Shown: positions 10,140 to 21,390, counted from the first letter of the stretch. The stretch is 64,000 bases of DNA from Leishmania infantum JPCM5 (GCF_000002875.2 NC_009405.2:695900-759899); one strand, 5' to 3'. Notes: generated by a model not told the origin, from the sequence alone. Numbers and translations: made by a program.

Positions 10140-11639
10140 TCAGTCGGTGTAGGTTTTGGTGAGAAACGGGTGATCGAGAAGCTGCGCGGCGGAGGGACGC
10201 AATGCGGCGTCCAAGGTCAAGCACAGCCGCACAAAGCCAACGTAGTCGTGATCGTCGAAGCCGAAGAGCACCGCCGCGTCGGGCGGCTCCGATGGAAAGT
10301 GGAAGACGAGCTGCTCATCCTCGTAGTCGTAGAAGGCCCCGTGTTTTGTGACGTAGAGGGAGGTATTGCGCCCTTCCTGGAGCATCTCCGCCGGTATCGG
10401 CCCGCATACGCTCGCGATAGAGGCAAGCATGGTAGGCACGGACTCAACATTGAAGAGCACTGTTCCAGTCGCCAGCTCTGCTGCTGTAGCCCCCAGAGAC
10501 CAAATGTCGACCGCGGGGCCGTACTTGCAGCCGAGAATGACCTCGGGCGCACGGTAGGAGCGGGACTGGACGTAGGAGCTGAGCGTGTCCGTCATGTAGC
10601 AGCTGCTGCCCAAGTCGAGCACTTTCACATCGCAGTCGGCCACTGATTTGAAGGCGATATTCTCCGGCTTGATGTCGCAGTGAATGAGGTTGACGGAATG
10701 GATTAGCTTTAGCGCGGTGAGCACCTGGCGCACGATGCGCTGCAGACGCGCAAGGGTGAAGTAAGCGCAGCGCTCTACAATGTCGAGCTTCCTCACATAT
10801 TCGTACAGGTTGTCGAACAGGAGCTCCGTGACGAGGACAAGGTGCTCTCGAAAGTAGAAGTAGTCGAGCAGCCGCACGACGCAGCATGCATCGGCGTCGC
10901 CGGCGTCGTTGACGCAGGTCAGCGCTCGTAGCTCGTCGAGGCCTTGGTCTAAGAAGGTCTTGGAGTTTCGGATTATCTTGAGGCACACAGGCTGGCCTGT
11001 CTGCTCGTCGTAGCATCGGACAGTTCGAGAAAAGGTCGCGGCATCGATCGGGGCATCCACGCGGTAGCGTCCGCCTATGAGATAGCCCTTCACTAATTCA
11101 AACTCCTTTTTCTCCTCCGACCCCGTCTTCCCTGCCTCGTAGAACACCTTAAGTTCGAAGTGACGCCATGGTAAGTTCGACGGTGGCTGCTGCTTCTCAT
11201 ATGGATGAACAGACACCAAAGAGACGGGGTGCGCAGCGTACTCGACGTAGTGGTCGCGCAGGAGGCCGGCGCCGTAGTCAAAGAGCGGCGCGATGCAGCA
11301 CTTCGCATCCGCGGGGTCCTCGTCCGGGCTCCACAAGTCCTCCTCGTCACCAATGCAGGTGACCACAAATCGCCTCTGCGACGTCACCTGGAGAGGAGAG
11401 GGTGCGACCGCGATGGAGGAGAGGGACGGGAACGAGTTGCCCCGTGCCTTGGAGGACTCGCGACTCTTGTGTGGCTGCGACTTCCGTCCTTTCTTCGCGT
11501 TCTTTGCGTGAGAGGCGGTGTTGGGCCGCATGCCCCACTCCACCTCCAACGACTCTGCCATCCCTACGTGGCCGACGCTCTTCAGCACACGGATCACCTC
11601 CCGCAGCTTGGCCTGATCGACGCCGCTGGAGGTCGGCAT
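10140..11639 (-). CDS. DYRK/HIPK-family protein kinase
   Basis: 499 residues from the ATG at 11639 (M-P-T-S-S-G-V-D-Q); the frame continues upstream without likely coding sequence. Residues about 11-35 resemble a LisH helix pair, then comes a basic linker. The kinase domain spans about 185-497. VAIK Lys is K221 (V-C-L-K-I-I-R), the catalytic loop is H-C-D-I-K-P-E-N (D322), and DFG is D-L-G (D342). The activation loop S-S-Y-V-Q-S-R-S-Y-R-A-P-E carries the Tyr (Y356) autophosphorylated in DYRK/HIPK kinases. The H-C-D loop is also typical of this group. Odd feature: the glycine-rich loop is missing (P-I-D-A-A-T-F-S in its place), which may weaken ATP binding. Substrates cannot be predicted. Confidence 0.88.
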   Translation of the reverse strand: MPTSSGVDQAKLREVIRVLKSVGHVGMAESLEVEWGMRPNTASHAKNAKKGRKSQPHKSRESSKARGNSFPSLSSIAVAPSPLQVTSQRRFVVTCIGDEEDLWSPDEDPADAKCCIAPLFDYGAGLLRDHYVEYAAHPVSLVSVHPYEKQQPPSNLPWRHFELKVFYEAGKTGSEEKKEFELVKGYLIGGRYRVDAPIDAATFSRTVRCYDEQTGQPVCLKIIRNSKTFLDQGLDELRALTCVNDAGDADACCVVRLLDYFYFREHLVLVTELLFDNLYEYVRKLDIVERCAYFTLARLQRIVRQVLTALKLIHSVNLIHCDIKPENIAFKSVADCDVKVLDLGSSCYMTDTLSSYVQSRSYRAPEVILGCKYGPAVDIWSLGATAAELATGTVLFNVESVPTMLASIASVCGPIPAEMLQEGRNTSLYVTKHGAFYDYEDEQLVFHFPSEPPDAAVLFGFDDHDYVGFVRLCLTLDAALRPSAAQLLDHPFLTKTYTD

Positions 11640-13014
11640 GGTGCCCACGCGTCCCGCTTGATAACGGAAGACACAGGCAGCAATACCGTCTAGGAGGGTA
11701 GAGAAAAGGAAGAAAGAGTCGGAATGGCAATGCGTCCGTCGATGCACACATACACACACACGAGCACAAGCGCGAGTGGCGCACGACGTTCAAATGCGAC
11801 CGTGCACAGGCGCGCACACAACCGACACTTGCGTGAGTGCAGACTCGCAGAGGACAGTTGAGGAGAGAAGCGCTGCCCATCCTCGCGGCATATACGCACG
11901 AAAGGGAAAATAGAAAAAGAGAAAGGGAGACGATAAAGCGGCAATAGGGGAGCAGAGCAAAAGAAGACTGCACAACCACACGCTGTGGCGCACGGGAGAG
12001 TACTAGCATTCTGTTGAGCACGCCCACCTACACACGTGAATGCACGACCCCTGTCGATGCACATAGAGCGTCCCACACCCTCCCTCCCCCGCTGCCACCA
12101 GACCACCTCTGATGCTCAGCAGGTCATCTGCTCTGCACTGAACCATATTTGGGCCGAGTAGCGAGAGGAGAGAGGAAGAGAAGAGGGGATGAGACACGGC
12201 AAGAAGGTGCTGTCGTGCATACTTGATGGCGCCGCAGGCCATGGGGAATGCGAGAGATTCCTCGGGTCCATCTCCACCTGCACCTCGCCATCGTCTGGAG
12301 GTGCCCCTCCCTGTGCACATTCTGTCCGGCCAGCGGCCGTGACAGCATTCGGCCCTCACTCCACTCTCGTGCATCCTCGGCGTTTGTCTTGTTACGTGTC
12401 GCTTCTCGTATGCTGTCATCTATAGAGAGCAAAACCCACACCTTGTTTTCTTTCGTGCACAGCAACATGCAGACAAGGGCCTGCAAACGATACGCGCAAG
12501 CACGCACACACACACACACACCTAAGCAACTGCCCACGCAACGACTAGGCGAGGGAGATCTATGGCTTGACAGGTAATACGCGTGGCGCCATCACCTGGC
12601 ATGGCCTCCCCTAAGCTCTCGCACTCCGTGGCGATATGCTTCTGCCTTTAGCACACGTCGTTGTCGCCCCTGCTGCAGCGGTAGTGGTGGTGGTCATTCT
12701 ATGAGGCAGGCAACTAAGCAACGCCTTTGAGAGACGCGAGTTGTGTGTGCAGTGTGAGGGAGGTGATGAGGAAACTAGGGGCGGCTGTGATGAAAAACAT
12801 TAAGCTCTGAAGGAACGCAAGGCCGCAGATGTGGTGCTGAGGGGGTGTAGAGGCGGGCATCCACGTGTGCGCTGCTGCAGTTTCGCCTTGTGGTACTGGC
12901 TGAAATCACCTACAGCGTTCCCTTTTAGGGGCCCCACACACCACCCCTTGCCCACATTACCACGTCTGCACCGGCAAACATCTTGCGGCCATCGTCTCTT
13001 TCTGCAGCAGACGC
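11640..13014. other. Intercistronic spacer
   Basis: No gene recognised. 5' UTR and splice region of the kinase on the left, 3' UTR of SSE1 on the right. A CA run lies near 12508-12523. Confidence 0.55.
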
Positions 13015-13908
13015 TCACATTCTCATAAACGACTCGCACACTTTGATCACCTTAGGGCACATGCGGAAGTCTACCAGCTGACGCGAAATCAACGCCATCT
13101 TGGCTCCCTCGTTGAGTAGCTCGCCAAGGTGGCCGGTCTCCTTCTTGATGCCTTTGAAAAGGATGCCATCCAAGTTCCCGTACTTCTTCAAGAGGTTTCG
13201 CGCGCGCACCTTGCCGATGCCATTGACGCCGGGAATGTTGTCGGAAGAATCACCTGCCAATGACTTGAAGTCGCGCACCAGTTTGGGGGGCACCCCGACG
13301 CGCTCAATCACGCCCCTCTCCGATACGAGATGCTTTGTGCGGATGTCGTAATGGTAGCTCTTCTTCGCCTCGTCAACAAGCTGGTACAGGTCGTAGTCGT
13401 GCGACATCACGACCGTGGGCCTTCTGCTCTGCTGGTTGAAAAAAGCAAGGGTGGCGATCATGTCGTCGGCCTCCGCGTTGAGGTTCGTCAGCCCCGCGTC
13501 GCAGTCTGGGACTACAAGAAGCGACTCTCGCGGCTCGTCAGCGAACACCTTCTTCGCCACTCTCTCAATCAACCGAAACTCAGGTGTGACGGTCTTCTCC
13601 AGCCTATTCGCCTTGTAGTCGGCGTAGATCTGGCGCCGGCCTCCGTCGCCATGGTCAAAGCAGACGATGATTCTGTTGTGCTTCGGTGTGTGCGTGTACT
13701 CTGTCTGCGGAGATAGGAGATGCTGCGCCATGTGTGCCGGATCAAAGCTATGGGCCGTTGCGATCATGAAGCGAGCGTTCTTGATGGCGAACTGCTTCAC
13801 ATCGATAGACGTGCCGTACCTCTCAGCTGTGTAGCTCCACCGGTGGTACCACCGGTGAACCAAGGCTGGCCCGTCGATGAGAACAATGGCCTTCTCTCGT
13901 GCGGGCAT
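13015..13908 (-). CDS. SSE1: SSE1-like structure-specific 5' nuclease (kDNA replication)
   Basis: 297 residues from the first ATG (13908). It is a PIN/FEN-type 5'-3' exonuclease domain with acidic metal ligands at D12 (L-I-D-G-P), D85 (C-F-D-H-G), E146/D148/D149 (E-A-D-D-M-I), D171/D173 (H-D-Y-D) and D220/D223 (G-D-S-S-D-N). A helix-hairpin-helix (G-I-G-K-V-R-A-R-N-L-L-K-K-Y-G) follows. The stand-alone T5-exonuclease fold matches kinetoplastid SSE1, which removes RNA primers from newly replicated minicircles at the antipodal sites next to the kDNA disk. The frame continues upstream without an ATG into a basic, presequence-like stretch. Either the presequence is not translated or a non-AUG start is used (see findings). 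The exact identity is inferred from domain content. Confidence 0.8.
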   Translation of the reverse strand: MPAREKAIVLIDGPALVHRWYHRWSYTAERYGTSIDVKQFAIKNARFMIATAHSFDPAHMAQHLLSPQTEYTHTPKHNRIIVCFDHGDGGRRQIYADYKANRLEKTVTPEFRLIERVAKKVFADEPRESLLVVPDCDAGLTNLNAEADDMIATLAFFNQQSRRPTVVMSHDYDLYQLVDEAKKSYHYDIRTKHLVSERGVIERVGVPPKLVRDFKSLAGDSSDNIPGVNGIGKVRARNLLKKYGNLDGILFKGIKKETGHLGELLNEGAKMALISRQLVDFRMCPKVIKVCESFMRM

Positions 13909-14965
13909 CACTGCGGCGCGGCGAAGACAGCGCGCGAGGACAGTGCGGAGACGCACGTTCACCAAAGTTGCAGCCGACAAGGCAAGAGCTGCAGTGACGC
14001 TTGATGAGAAGAAAATCGAAAAGCAGCGAAGGCCGTGCGCTGCAGCCGGCCCTCCGCCGCTACACGCACACGCACCGTATGTTAGCCTTCGGGTGAAGAT
14101 GGGAGATGGAGATGCGTGTAGGTAACGGACTTGTTATTAGACCTTCTCGTCTTCTGGCATCTCATTCAAGGAAGCGCGGCGATAGAAGCACAGCACAACA
14201 AGAAAGCAAGGGCACATACTGACGCACGCGCGCAGCCGGCAGGCGACAGGTGGGGAGGCAAGTGTAGGGTGGGGTGAGGTGTGAGAGCGGGAAGACCGAG
14301 GCGCACCGTATGTGCAGAGCGAGTAAGAGGAGCGATGGAACAAGAGAAGTGAGGAGGGGTAAAAGCGACAAGAGAGAAGAGGTGCACAAGCGCATACAAG
14401 AGAGTGAGCGTGGCACATCGGCGGGTGTGACGAGAGGCAGAGGGCTCATCATCCCTGAACACCTCCCGCTGCCCATGCATTCACGGTCACAAAGTGGCCC
14501 ACGCAGCGTGTTGCATATAGTGCACAACACGAAACGGAAAGTGGTGCACTGTGAATCACATGAACAGCAGCAGCAGCAGTGGACGCACGAGCACATTTTT
14601 GTAGGAAGGGAAGTGGAGGAGCACATGCGCTCGTCCACCCCAGCCACCTTGCGTACTGCAGTGCCAGTGTGTGAGCTCCATGCTTTTTGTGCGAGGGCGT
14701 GTGCACCTGTGCCATCGGATATAACACGTCGCATACTACGGCACGCGGGAAGAAGTGGACGTTGGATCTCCTCCTGCTAAGCGCGTATGTGCACTCCATC
14801 GCGCTGGGGGAGAGCGGGGGCAGGTGCAGAGATGGAGAGGGGGGGAGCACAAAGAGCGAGTGTGCACACAACAGCACACACACACACCGGAGAAGGGGGA
14901 TGGAGTTGCGAGGTGCTGTCCAGCATGACGGGCACGCGGCTATCCTGCCCACGTCGGCGGACGGC
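13909..14965. other. Intercistronic spacer with SSE1 splice region
   Basis: No gene seen. On the minus strand, just upstream of the SSE1 start, a pyrimidine-rich tract (about 14005-14025) precedes AG dinucleotides, fitting the SSE1 trans-splice acceptor. The rest is low-complexity UTR. Confidence 0.55.
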
Positions 14966-16297
14966 TCAGTCCTTCGTCATGAGAGATACGCCGCTGGAGC
15001 CCGCAGGGTAGAGGCCGCGCTCGACAACCTGCGAAAGGCGGGCTTTGACGTTTTCAGGAAGTGTGGAGTGGCGCAAAAGACGCTCGGCCGCCGTCAGTTT
15101 CAGTGACCGCACGGCGACGTTCTCTTCGTGGACACCGCTGCTCAAGAAGGATGCGCACACGGCACCCAGCATTCGATTCAAACTCTCCTGCAGAAGGGCC
15201 GCGTTCGCTACCCGCCAGAGAGCGAGGCGCACCATGTCATCGGGGGAGGTGCGCGTCTGCCACGCGTCCAGCAACAAGTCTTTTGTGAAGAACGACACAT
15301 TCATGTGCGGTGAGGTCAACATGGACAGCATCAGATTCAGCGTGGACAGCCGCAGGGAGGGCGAAGTGCTGGAGAGTCTCACCTGCAGTGTTTTGCACGG
15401 CAGCTGCCCTGTGACAGCGTCCCAGCCTGCTTGCGTCGACGCCGCGGAGCCGAGAAGGTCGAAGATGGCCTCAGTGGCTCCTTCATCCCTCTCGCTCGCC
15501 TCCACGGCTGGTATCACGGTAGACACACAGGCGGCGGCGTCACGTTGCCCGTTCGCCTCGTGATGGATCAGCGCAATGCTCCAAAAGCGGCACACATACG
15601 CGAAGCACAAGGAATCGTCGTTCGCGCGCAGGATTTCCATCGTGCGCTGCCGCAGCGCCGATGGCACGGCGACCGTGCGACACGCCACCCCACTGGCTAT
15701 GGTATAGTTGGCTTGCAGCAGCGGATCATTCTCGAATGCGTTCAGTGTGGCCTCAAACATGAAAGGAAGCAGAGACGTCCACTGCTCCAGAAAGCCGCAC
15801 ACTGTTTTGTTTTCTGCTGACTCGGCCGCATCGCAATCAAAGAGTCGAAGCACCTGCTCGTTGTGAAAGTTGGCGTCCAGGCAAGGCCCGAGAAACGCAG
15901 CCGCCTCGGTGCTGTCACCCGCAATGGCGATGAGTCGATACAGCGTCTTTGACATGCTTGAAGCGACGGCAGTGTCAGCAGCCGCGGCGGACCGCACGAT
16001 AAACTCCACGAGGAACTGAGCAGCAGGGGCAAGCAGGACGGCTTTGCTCTCTCTCGACGGTTGTGTGAACACGTCCTCTAGCACTCGCCCGATAAGGTGA
16101 AAGACGTCTGCGTTACCGACCGCCTCCATTTCCCCTACAAGTGCACGTAGCGCGTGAGTTGCTGACGCATCCTTCAGCATGGCGACAATCTGCTGCGGCG
16201 TCAAAAGCTGCTGCAGCCGTTTCGTTGCATCACTCGATGCCGCGATGTCGTCCAACGACACGTTGATCGCCAGCTGGCGAAGATCGTCTGCGTCCAT
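14966..16297 (-). CDS. HEAT/ARM-like all-helical protein (possible PSMD5/S5b-type)
   Basis: 443 residues. I start at the ATG at 16297 because on the minus strand a clean polypyrimidine tract (CTCTTTCTCTCTTTTTGTG) followed by C-A-G lies directly upstream, so codons further out are not in the mRNA. The protein is predicted almost entirely helical, with A/L/S-rich repeats of about 40 residues. Size and texture resemble the proteasome assembly chaperone PSMD5/S5b (e.g. L-L-G-S-A-A-S-T-Q-A-G-W followed by L-S-T-S-P-S-L-R). I cannot confirm that without a profile search, so treat the name as a suggestion. It has no signal peptide or membrane segment. Confidence 0.75.
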   Translation of the reverse strand: MDADDLRQLAINVSLDDIAASSDATKRLQQLLTPQQIVAMLKDASATHALRALVGEMEAVGNADVFHLIGRVLEDVFTQPSRESKAVLLAPAAQFLVEFIVRSAAAADTAVASSMSKTLYRLIAIAGDSTEAAAFLGPCLDANFHNEQVLRLFDCDAAESAENKTVCGFLEQWTSLLPFMFEATLNAFENDPLLQANYTIASGVACRTVAVPSALRQRTMEILRANDDSLCFAYVCRFWSIALIHHEANGQRDAAACVSTVIPAVEASERDEGATEAIFDLLGSAASTQAGWDAVTGQLPCKTLQVRLSSTSPSLRLSTLNLMLSMLTSPHMNVSFFTKDLLLDAWQTRTSPDDMVRLALWRVANAALLQESLNRMLGAVCASFLSSGVHEENVAVRSLKLTAAERLLRHSTLPENVKARLSQVVERGLYPAGSSGVSLMTKD

Positions 16298-16330
16298 CGC
16301 TGTGAAGAGCACAAAAAGAGAGAAAGAGGC
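16298..16330 (-). promoter_or_regulatory. Trans-splice acceptor of the HEAT-like gene
   Basis: Reverse strand shows a C/T tract followed by CTTCACAG, with AG at 16300-16301, two bases before the ATG. A shorter upstream AG could also be used, but this one has the best tract and fixes the start codon. Confidence 0.6.
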
Positions 16331-17048
16331 CTGGCTCTGGAAACGTTGCAGGCAGTCGCTGATGCGTGTGGATGTGTGTTCGCAGGCAAACAAACATCAT
16401 GTCAGTGCGGTTGACGGCGCGTGACAGCAACCGAGCAAAAGGGAGGAGGGAGGATGCAGTTTAGCGAGTGAGAGTCTGAGAAAGGCGAAAAGAAGGTGGC
16501 GGTCAGGCAGCGTGCCGTGGGCAAAGAGATATGTACACGCTTGCGCATCTAATGCAGCAACAGGCTCGTCAGCGCGCACACACGGAAGAGTGAAAGACTG
16601 TGATCGGGACACTGGAATGCAACGTTTTACCTCTCAGAGGCAACCGTCCTGCACTCGTGGTGCCAATGATGGATTGCGCTGCGCACACGTTACGTGGTGC
16701 GATGGAGCGAAGAATGCACACCCACGTACTCCTACGGAGAAACACACAGACGCTCTCTCGTGAGGGGGACTGCGACAGAGGAAAACGGTCTCCACGGAGA
16801 AGCCCGAACAAGAAAACACCGAAAAGCGAAGAGTCGTCGTTGGGCAGAAGAGGGCGAACTTCTTCACTCTCGTAGTGTGTGATATAGTAAAGGTGAAAGA
16901 GGAAGAGGAAAGAAGGCAGCTCGGGCTGGCCGTAAAAGGGAGGCGGAAAGGCAAGCCGCATCTAGCACGCGCACGCACATGTACATATATACACATATAC
17001 ACGCCATCACGAGGTCGATAGCAAAGCACTGCGAACACGACGAACGGA
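16331..17048. other. Intercistronic spacer
   Basis: No gene seen. 5' flank of the HEAT-like gene and 3' UTR of the MYND gene. Confidence 0.5.
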
Positions 17049-17501
17049 CTAGTGAGCGACTCTCGGCTGAAGGCGCGTCTGAGGTAGATAGTGTTGTCCG
17101 CACCGAGAAGCATGGCAGCGGTGGCGTAGTCGCTGACAGGCAGCGCTGCAGTACCACTCGCGCCCACAACGAGGGCACGGAAAGCACTTGTGCGAAAAGA
17201 GGAAGCAATAGTCGCACATGGGCGTTGCAGGATCGTCTGCTGAGGTGTTGGGCCCCGGGGCTTCGACCTCGTCAAGTGAGAGCGCCGTATTTCTCGTCGC
17301 TCCGCCGTCGTCGCCGTCGCTGCAGGTTAGTTTCTTTGGCGCCTTCAGCCCCATGTGTAGCGGCAGCGACGACATTCGCTTCTCGAGTACACGCAGGCGG
17401 GCTTCCATCCGTGCATTCTGTAGGCGCTGCTCGCGCACCAGTGCCTCTAAGGTTGTCAGTTCGAGATCGACAACATCAGACTGGAAAAGCTGCTCCTCCA
17501 T
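17049..17501 (-). CDS. MYND zinc-finger protein with N-terminal coiled coil
   Basis: 150 residues from the ATG at 17501; the frame opens five codons earlier at GTG. Residues about 8-45 form a heptad-like coiled coil (L-T-T-L-E-A-L-V-R-E-Q-R-L). After a Ser/Asp-rich linker, the C-terminus holds a MYND finger with ligands C96, C99, C109, C112, C118, C122, H130 and C134, matching the C-x2-C...C-x2-C...YC-x3-C...H-x3-C pattern. MYND fingers bind proline-rich peptides. With the coiled coil this suggests a small adaptor. Subcellular site and partner are unknown. Confidence 0.78.
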   Translation of the reverse strand: MEEQLFQSDVVDLELTTLEALVREQRLQNARMEARLRVLEKRMSSLPLHMGLKAPKKLTCSDGDDGGATRNTALSLDEVEAPGPNTSADDPATPMCDYCFLFSHKCFPCPRCGREWYCSAACQRLRHRCHASRCGQHYLPQTRLQPRVAH

Positions 17502-20500
17502 GCGCGATGAGTTCACTTGGCTCTACACTCACCAGAATCCGGAGCTACAGCCAGCCGTTCTGCCACCTCGCATGAAGGAGATTAAAACGGGAGCGGGAGA
17601 ATCAGAGGCTGCAGAACGCCCACTTGTCGCTGAGAAAGAGGGCAAAGGGGACGCGAAAGCAAGGGGAACTCCGGTGGGAAGGCGCGGGGAGTGCACAAGA
17701 CAAGTGGCACTACCAGGTGTGTGCGTGTATGTGTGTGTGTCTGTCTGTTTGTCTGTCTGCGTAGGTGAGAAGGAAGGGAGGGTTCGAAAAAAAGGAGGCC
17801 GTCGCTGCATCGCGTGCGAGAGCGCGGCTAGGATGGAGGAGAGAAACAGAGAAGGGAGAAAAGACAGAGAGTAAAAGAGCTCACGCTGTATGGCACTTAA
17901 CACCGCATCCAAGCCGACTGTGGTGTGGCTCTCTCCGCTTCATCAGCTCCGTCAACGTAACTAGGCGCTAGACACGTACACACCAAGCAAAAAAAAAAAA
18001 TACGGCGCCGCCACAGGACGAGGTTGCAGTTACATGGCATGGCGCTGACGGGTGGCAGAGGAGGAAGGGTAGAAGCAGTCTCTCAACAAGGAGCGCGAAA
18101 CCGCCACGGTCAGATGGCACTTCCGTGTTAGAAAGAATTCAAGTAGACCCGCATCTGTGCCTACGCGGGTGGAGAGCAGTACGTGCAGCGCCAAGGGGGA
18201 GGCAGATATGTTTTGCGTGCGCCGCTCTTCACCTCCACCCCGCCCGCCCGCTCACTAGCCTTCTTCCACTTCACTCTCACTTGCGAGGCTTCAACCTGTT
18301 TGCATTCTCTGAATAAGGGTATCTTTACTGCGGCAGTGCGCGGACGACTAGATTGATGGAGAAACACGAAAAGCAACCGCCTTAGTGGGCATAGAAACAC
18401 GAAAACCAAAAAAATGTACAGGGTAAGTGGCCTTACGTATCAGCGAATTTCTCTTTTCCCCACCCTCCCTCCTTCCCTCTTATTTCTCTTAACCTGTCGT
18501 ATTCTACTTGGTGGCATCGCCATTTACCTTCTTCCTTCACTGCCCTTCAATGTCGGCCTCGCCGCTCGCTGCTGCTGCTGCTGCACATAACACTCAGCTG
18601 CCCGATGCGGCATGGGCCGTACTCCGCTCAACCAGGCGAGCGGCCCACAGTAGAGCACTCTCTCGAGAGAGAACGGAAGAAACGGACGGGAGAGGAAAAA
18701 GCGGGGAGGAGGAGGACGGGAAGGACAACACACACAACAGAACTTAAATAGAGGGACGTAAACAGCAAAGGACATACCTCGAGGCGTTCGGAGGGGAGAG
18801 CGTGCGCGGCACCAAAGTACACCAGCGTGCGTCGTGCACAGTGGCCCTCAAAATGAGAAACAAAACAGAAAAAAAAAGAATGAAGAAAACGTCCCAAAAC
18901 GGGGCGGGGGTCGAGCGTATGCAACAACAGTCCGAAAAGAAAGATAAAAAATACGAAGGACATGCACCGTATCCCCCTCCCCTCAAAGCAGTGAGATCAA
19001 GAAGGACGGAAAAAAAAGGGGCGGGATCAGCACAGCCCATCACGGCTTCATGTATACGTCTTCGCATGTCGTGCACGGGAGCGTGCACAAAACTGTCAGC
19101 GGCACAGACTTTCGAACAAGTACACATGTAAAGGCTGGTAAAAAGGGAGGGGGAGGGGAGGGGCCGAGAGAAACGCACGGAAAGAGGAAAAACCAAAGCT
19201 GTTTAGATAAGGCAGAAGAAGCGATAAAAAAAAAAGGACAGCGGAGCTGGTATGATGGAGAGTAATCTGAGGGTTGTACGAAGGGGTTCGAGAGAAAGCA
19301 GCTGACTCCGAGAAATTTAGACGTATGTGTATCTGTGAAGGGTTGCTCATGTTCACGCGGTAGCACGAGCGACGCTCACCAATACGCACAAGACTCCAGG
19401 CATCGAACACTGTCATTAGTCGCTCCTTCACCTTACTCAATTTGCTTGCCTCTGCTCTCTCTCTGTCGCTAGGTCTCGATGTCGTCTGCCTTTCTCCTTG
19501 TCTTTTTTTTTGTGCGGGAGCGAATCCCGCGCCTGGCCTTCGGCTCCTATTCAAGCCATCATCTGTCTGTCCCCCAGCCCATCCCCGCAGCTTCACCTAC
19601 CCGCCGTCCCTTCCTCACCCGCGGCGCGGGAGGGGGGGGGCATGCAGTTTCTGTTGCAGTGTTGTGCTCCTTGAGAGTCAAAACAGATTTCGATGTTGAG
19701 TGTGTGTGTGTGTGTGTGCTCTCTTTTCCCTGCCGCTGTGTTCTCCTCTGCGTGTCATTTTGTGCTCATAGCGATGATTCACACGCACACAAATACCCCC
19801 ACCACATTCGAGGGGGGCCGATTGCGTCGCAGCTGTGGCAGCATCACACGAGAGAGGGGCGATCAGATAGACTGCAGCGCGAGTCAGATGTGCGCAGCAG
19901 GAGCAGAGTCGCAAAAGTGAGGATCAGACGAGGTGGTGGAGATTCACCATTTAACAAAAGGGGATGCTGGTAGAGTGGGAGGTAATGAAAGGCTCACCCA
20001 GACGCGGCGCTATGCACCGCTCGTGCTGGTCGCCCCGCTCTTTCCCTCCCTTATCCCACCCGCCTACACTCTCACACCCATTGCTGGCAAAAAAAAAAAT
20101 CTGATTCAGTAGCAACGAAAAAGGCGGAAATGAGAGAGGAGAACGCAAATAAAAAAGAAAGTGGTTTTCTGTATGGGGACGTGTGTGTGTGTGTGTGTGT
20201 GTGTGCTTGTATGTGTTTATGCGTATTTCTGTCTGCGTCTGCGCTTACGCAACAGAAAACATAGAGCGACTTCTTGAGCATTCACATTCATAAAGGGGCA
20301 CGCAAGGTAACGCAGGCCGCTCAACAAAGACTCCGCGCAACCTAAGGCGCGTGTGATGACCTCCGACACAAACACAGCAGCACATCAATTCGCCCTCTGA
20401 GCACGGCGCGTAAGGCTGTCTGCGTGGGTCTGTAGGAGGCACGCATCACCACAAAAAGAAAAAGCACGTGAACAAAACACGCGCATACGCAGGTCAGTGT

Positions 20501-20898
20501 GCGTCTTTGAAAGCAAGCGATGGAGAGAGCTAGAGTGGGGCGAGGGCTAAGCAGCCAGACATTGCAGGATAGACTTAAGAAGCTGAAAGAAAGAGGGCAG
20601 ACACGAATACGGCGAAGGTCCGTTGATGCCGTGGAACTCCCTCATTTCCGTTCGACCTCTCCGTCCTCCCTTCTTCACCTCATTCCATTCCACGCGACTG
20701 CATGGCATAAAGCAACAAAAATACCAAAAAAAAAAGACAGATAATCAGTGGAAAAGGCGCGCGCGCACACGAAACGCACATATGTTTGCCTTTCCCTGAA
20801 AACAAGAATGTACACACTATACAGTGATAAAAGAGAACTGTTTTGCTAACATGTCTATTCTATCATATAGCATGGCTTCACCTCCACGCTACTCTGTC
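17502..20898. other. Long gene-free stretch: PUF 3' UTR and MYND splice region
   Basis: About 3.4 kb without a convincing gene, or 4.5 kb counting the SIDER-like element and flank. It holds GT microsatellites at 19699-19718 and about 20181-20205, and a poly-A run at about 17989-18000. Given leftward transcription, most of it is probably the very long 3' UTR of the PUF gene. A 166-codon minus frame at 19096-19596 is mixed low complexity and not accepted. Confidence 0.5.
20181..20205. repeat. GT microsatellite
   Basis: About twelve GT units in the PUF-MYND spacer. Confidence 0.9.
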
Positions 20899-21390
20899 CC
20901 TGCCACAGGCACATCGCGTAGTGCGAAGCAGCCGTAGACACGCGTTAGTCCAAAGCAAACTCACTCACATGAGCATGGCCTCTACCTCAAGCTCCACCCA
21001 CCGCCCGCTCCGCAGGTCGCCGCACAGCCGCTCCTATCATGCCAGTCGCCACCCCGTGCGTCCCCCTCGAGGTAGCCTCAGGCTCCCCCACCAGTAGACA
21101 GCCAGAGGGCCGGGTGAGACGCGTCCGAGTCACGTTGGCATTTCGCCCATCACATGGGTGGCACACACGTGTTCACTGTGGCAGGTCTCTCCGATGCAAC
21201 GCCATACATGACCTCCAGCATCAGCAGCGATGAACCGCTCTGGCTTCCCCACGTCGTAGGCGCTTGACCCTGTCACCACCAGAAGTGGCTCGGCATTGGC
21301 AGAATCTGGGGGCTGCTGGGCTGCGTCCCACACGCAGAGTGGGGGTACTGGACCCTGAGATACCACGCTGAGGTGTCTCGCGTCATCAGG
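20899..21390 (-). mobile_element. SIDER-like degenerate retroposon, copy 1
   Basis: A 492-bp block, read on the minus strand from CCTGATGACGCGAGACACC to CCTGTGGCAGG. It is the reverse complement of 33960-34456, with one substitution (position 7, A versus G) and a 5-bp difference. Size, non-coding nature, dispersed copies and 3' UTR position match the SIDER2 family of Leishmania, remnants of ingi/L1Tc-related retroposons that can destabilise host mRNAs. I recognise the family by these properties, not by a search. It lies in sense orientation downstream of the PUF stop codon. Confidence 0.75.

Noticed and set aside
19096..19596. 166-codon minus frame in the PUF-MYND spacer
   Set aside because: Mixed low complexity with a pyrimidine-derived L/F/S-rich end, and no motif.
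21130..21366. 78-codon frame inside SIDER-like copy 1, shared in part with copy 2
   Set aside because: The 5-bp insertion in copy 2 breaks it, and SIDER elements are non-coding.
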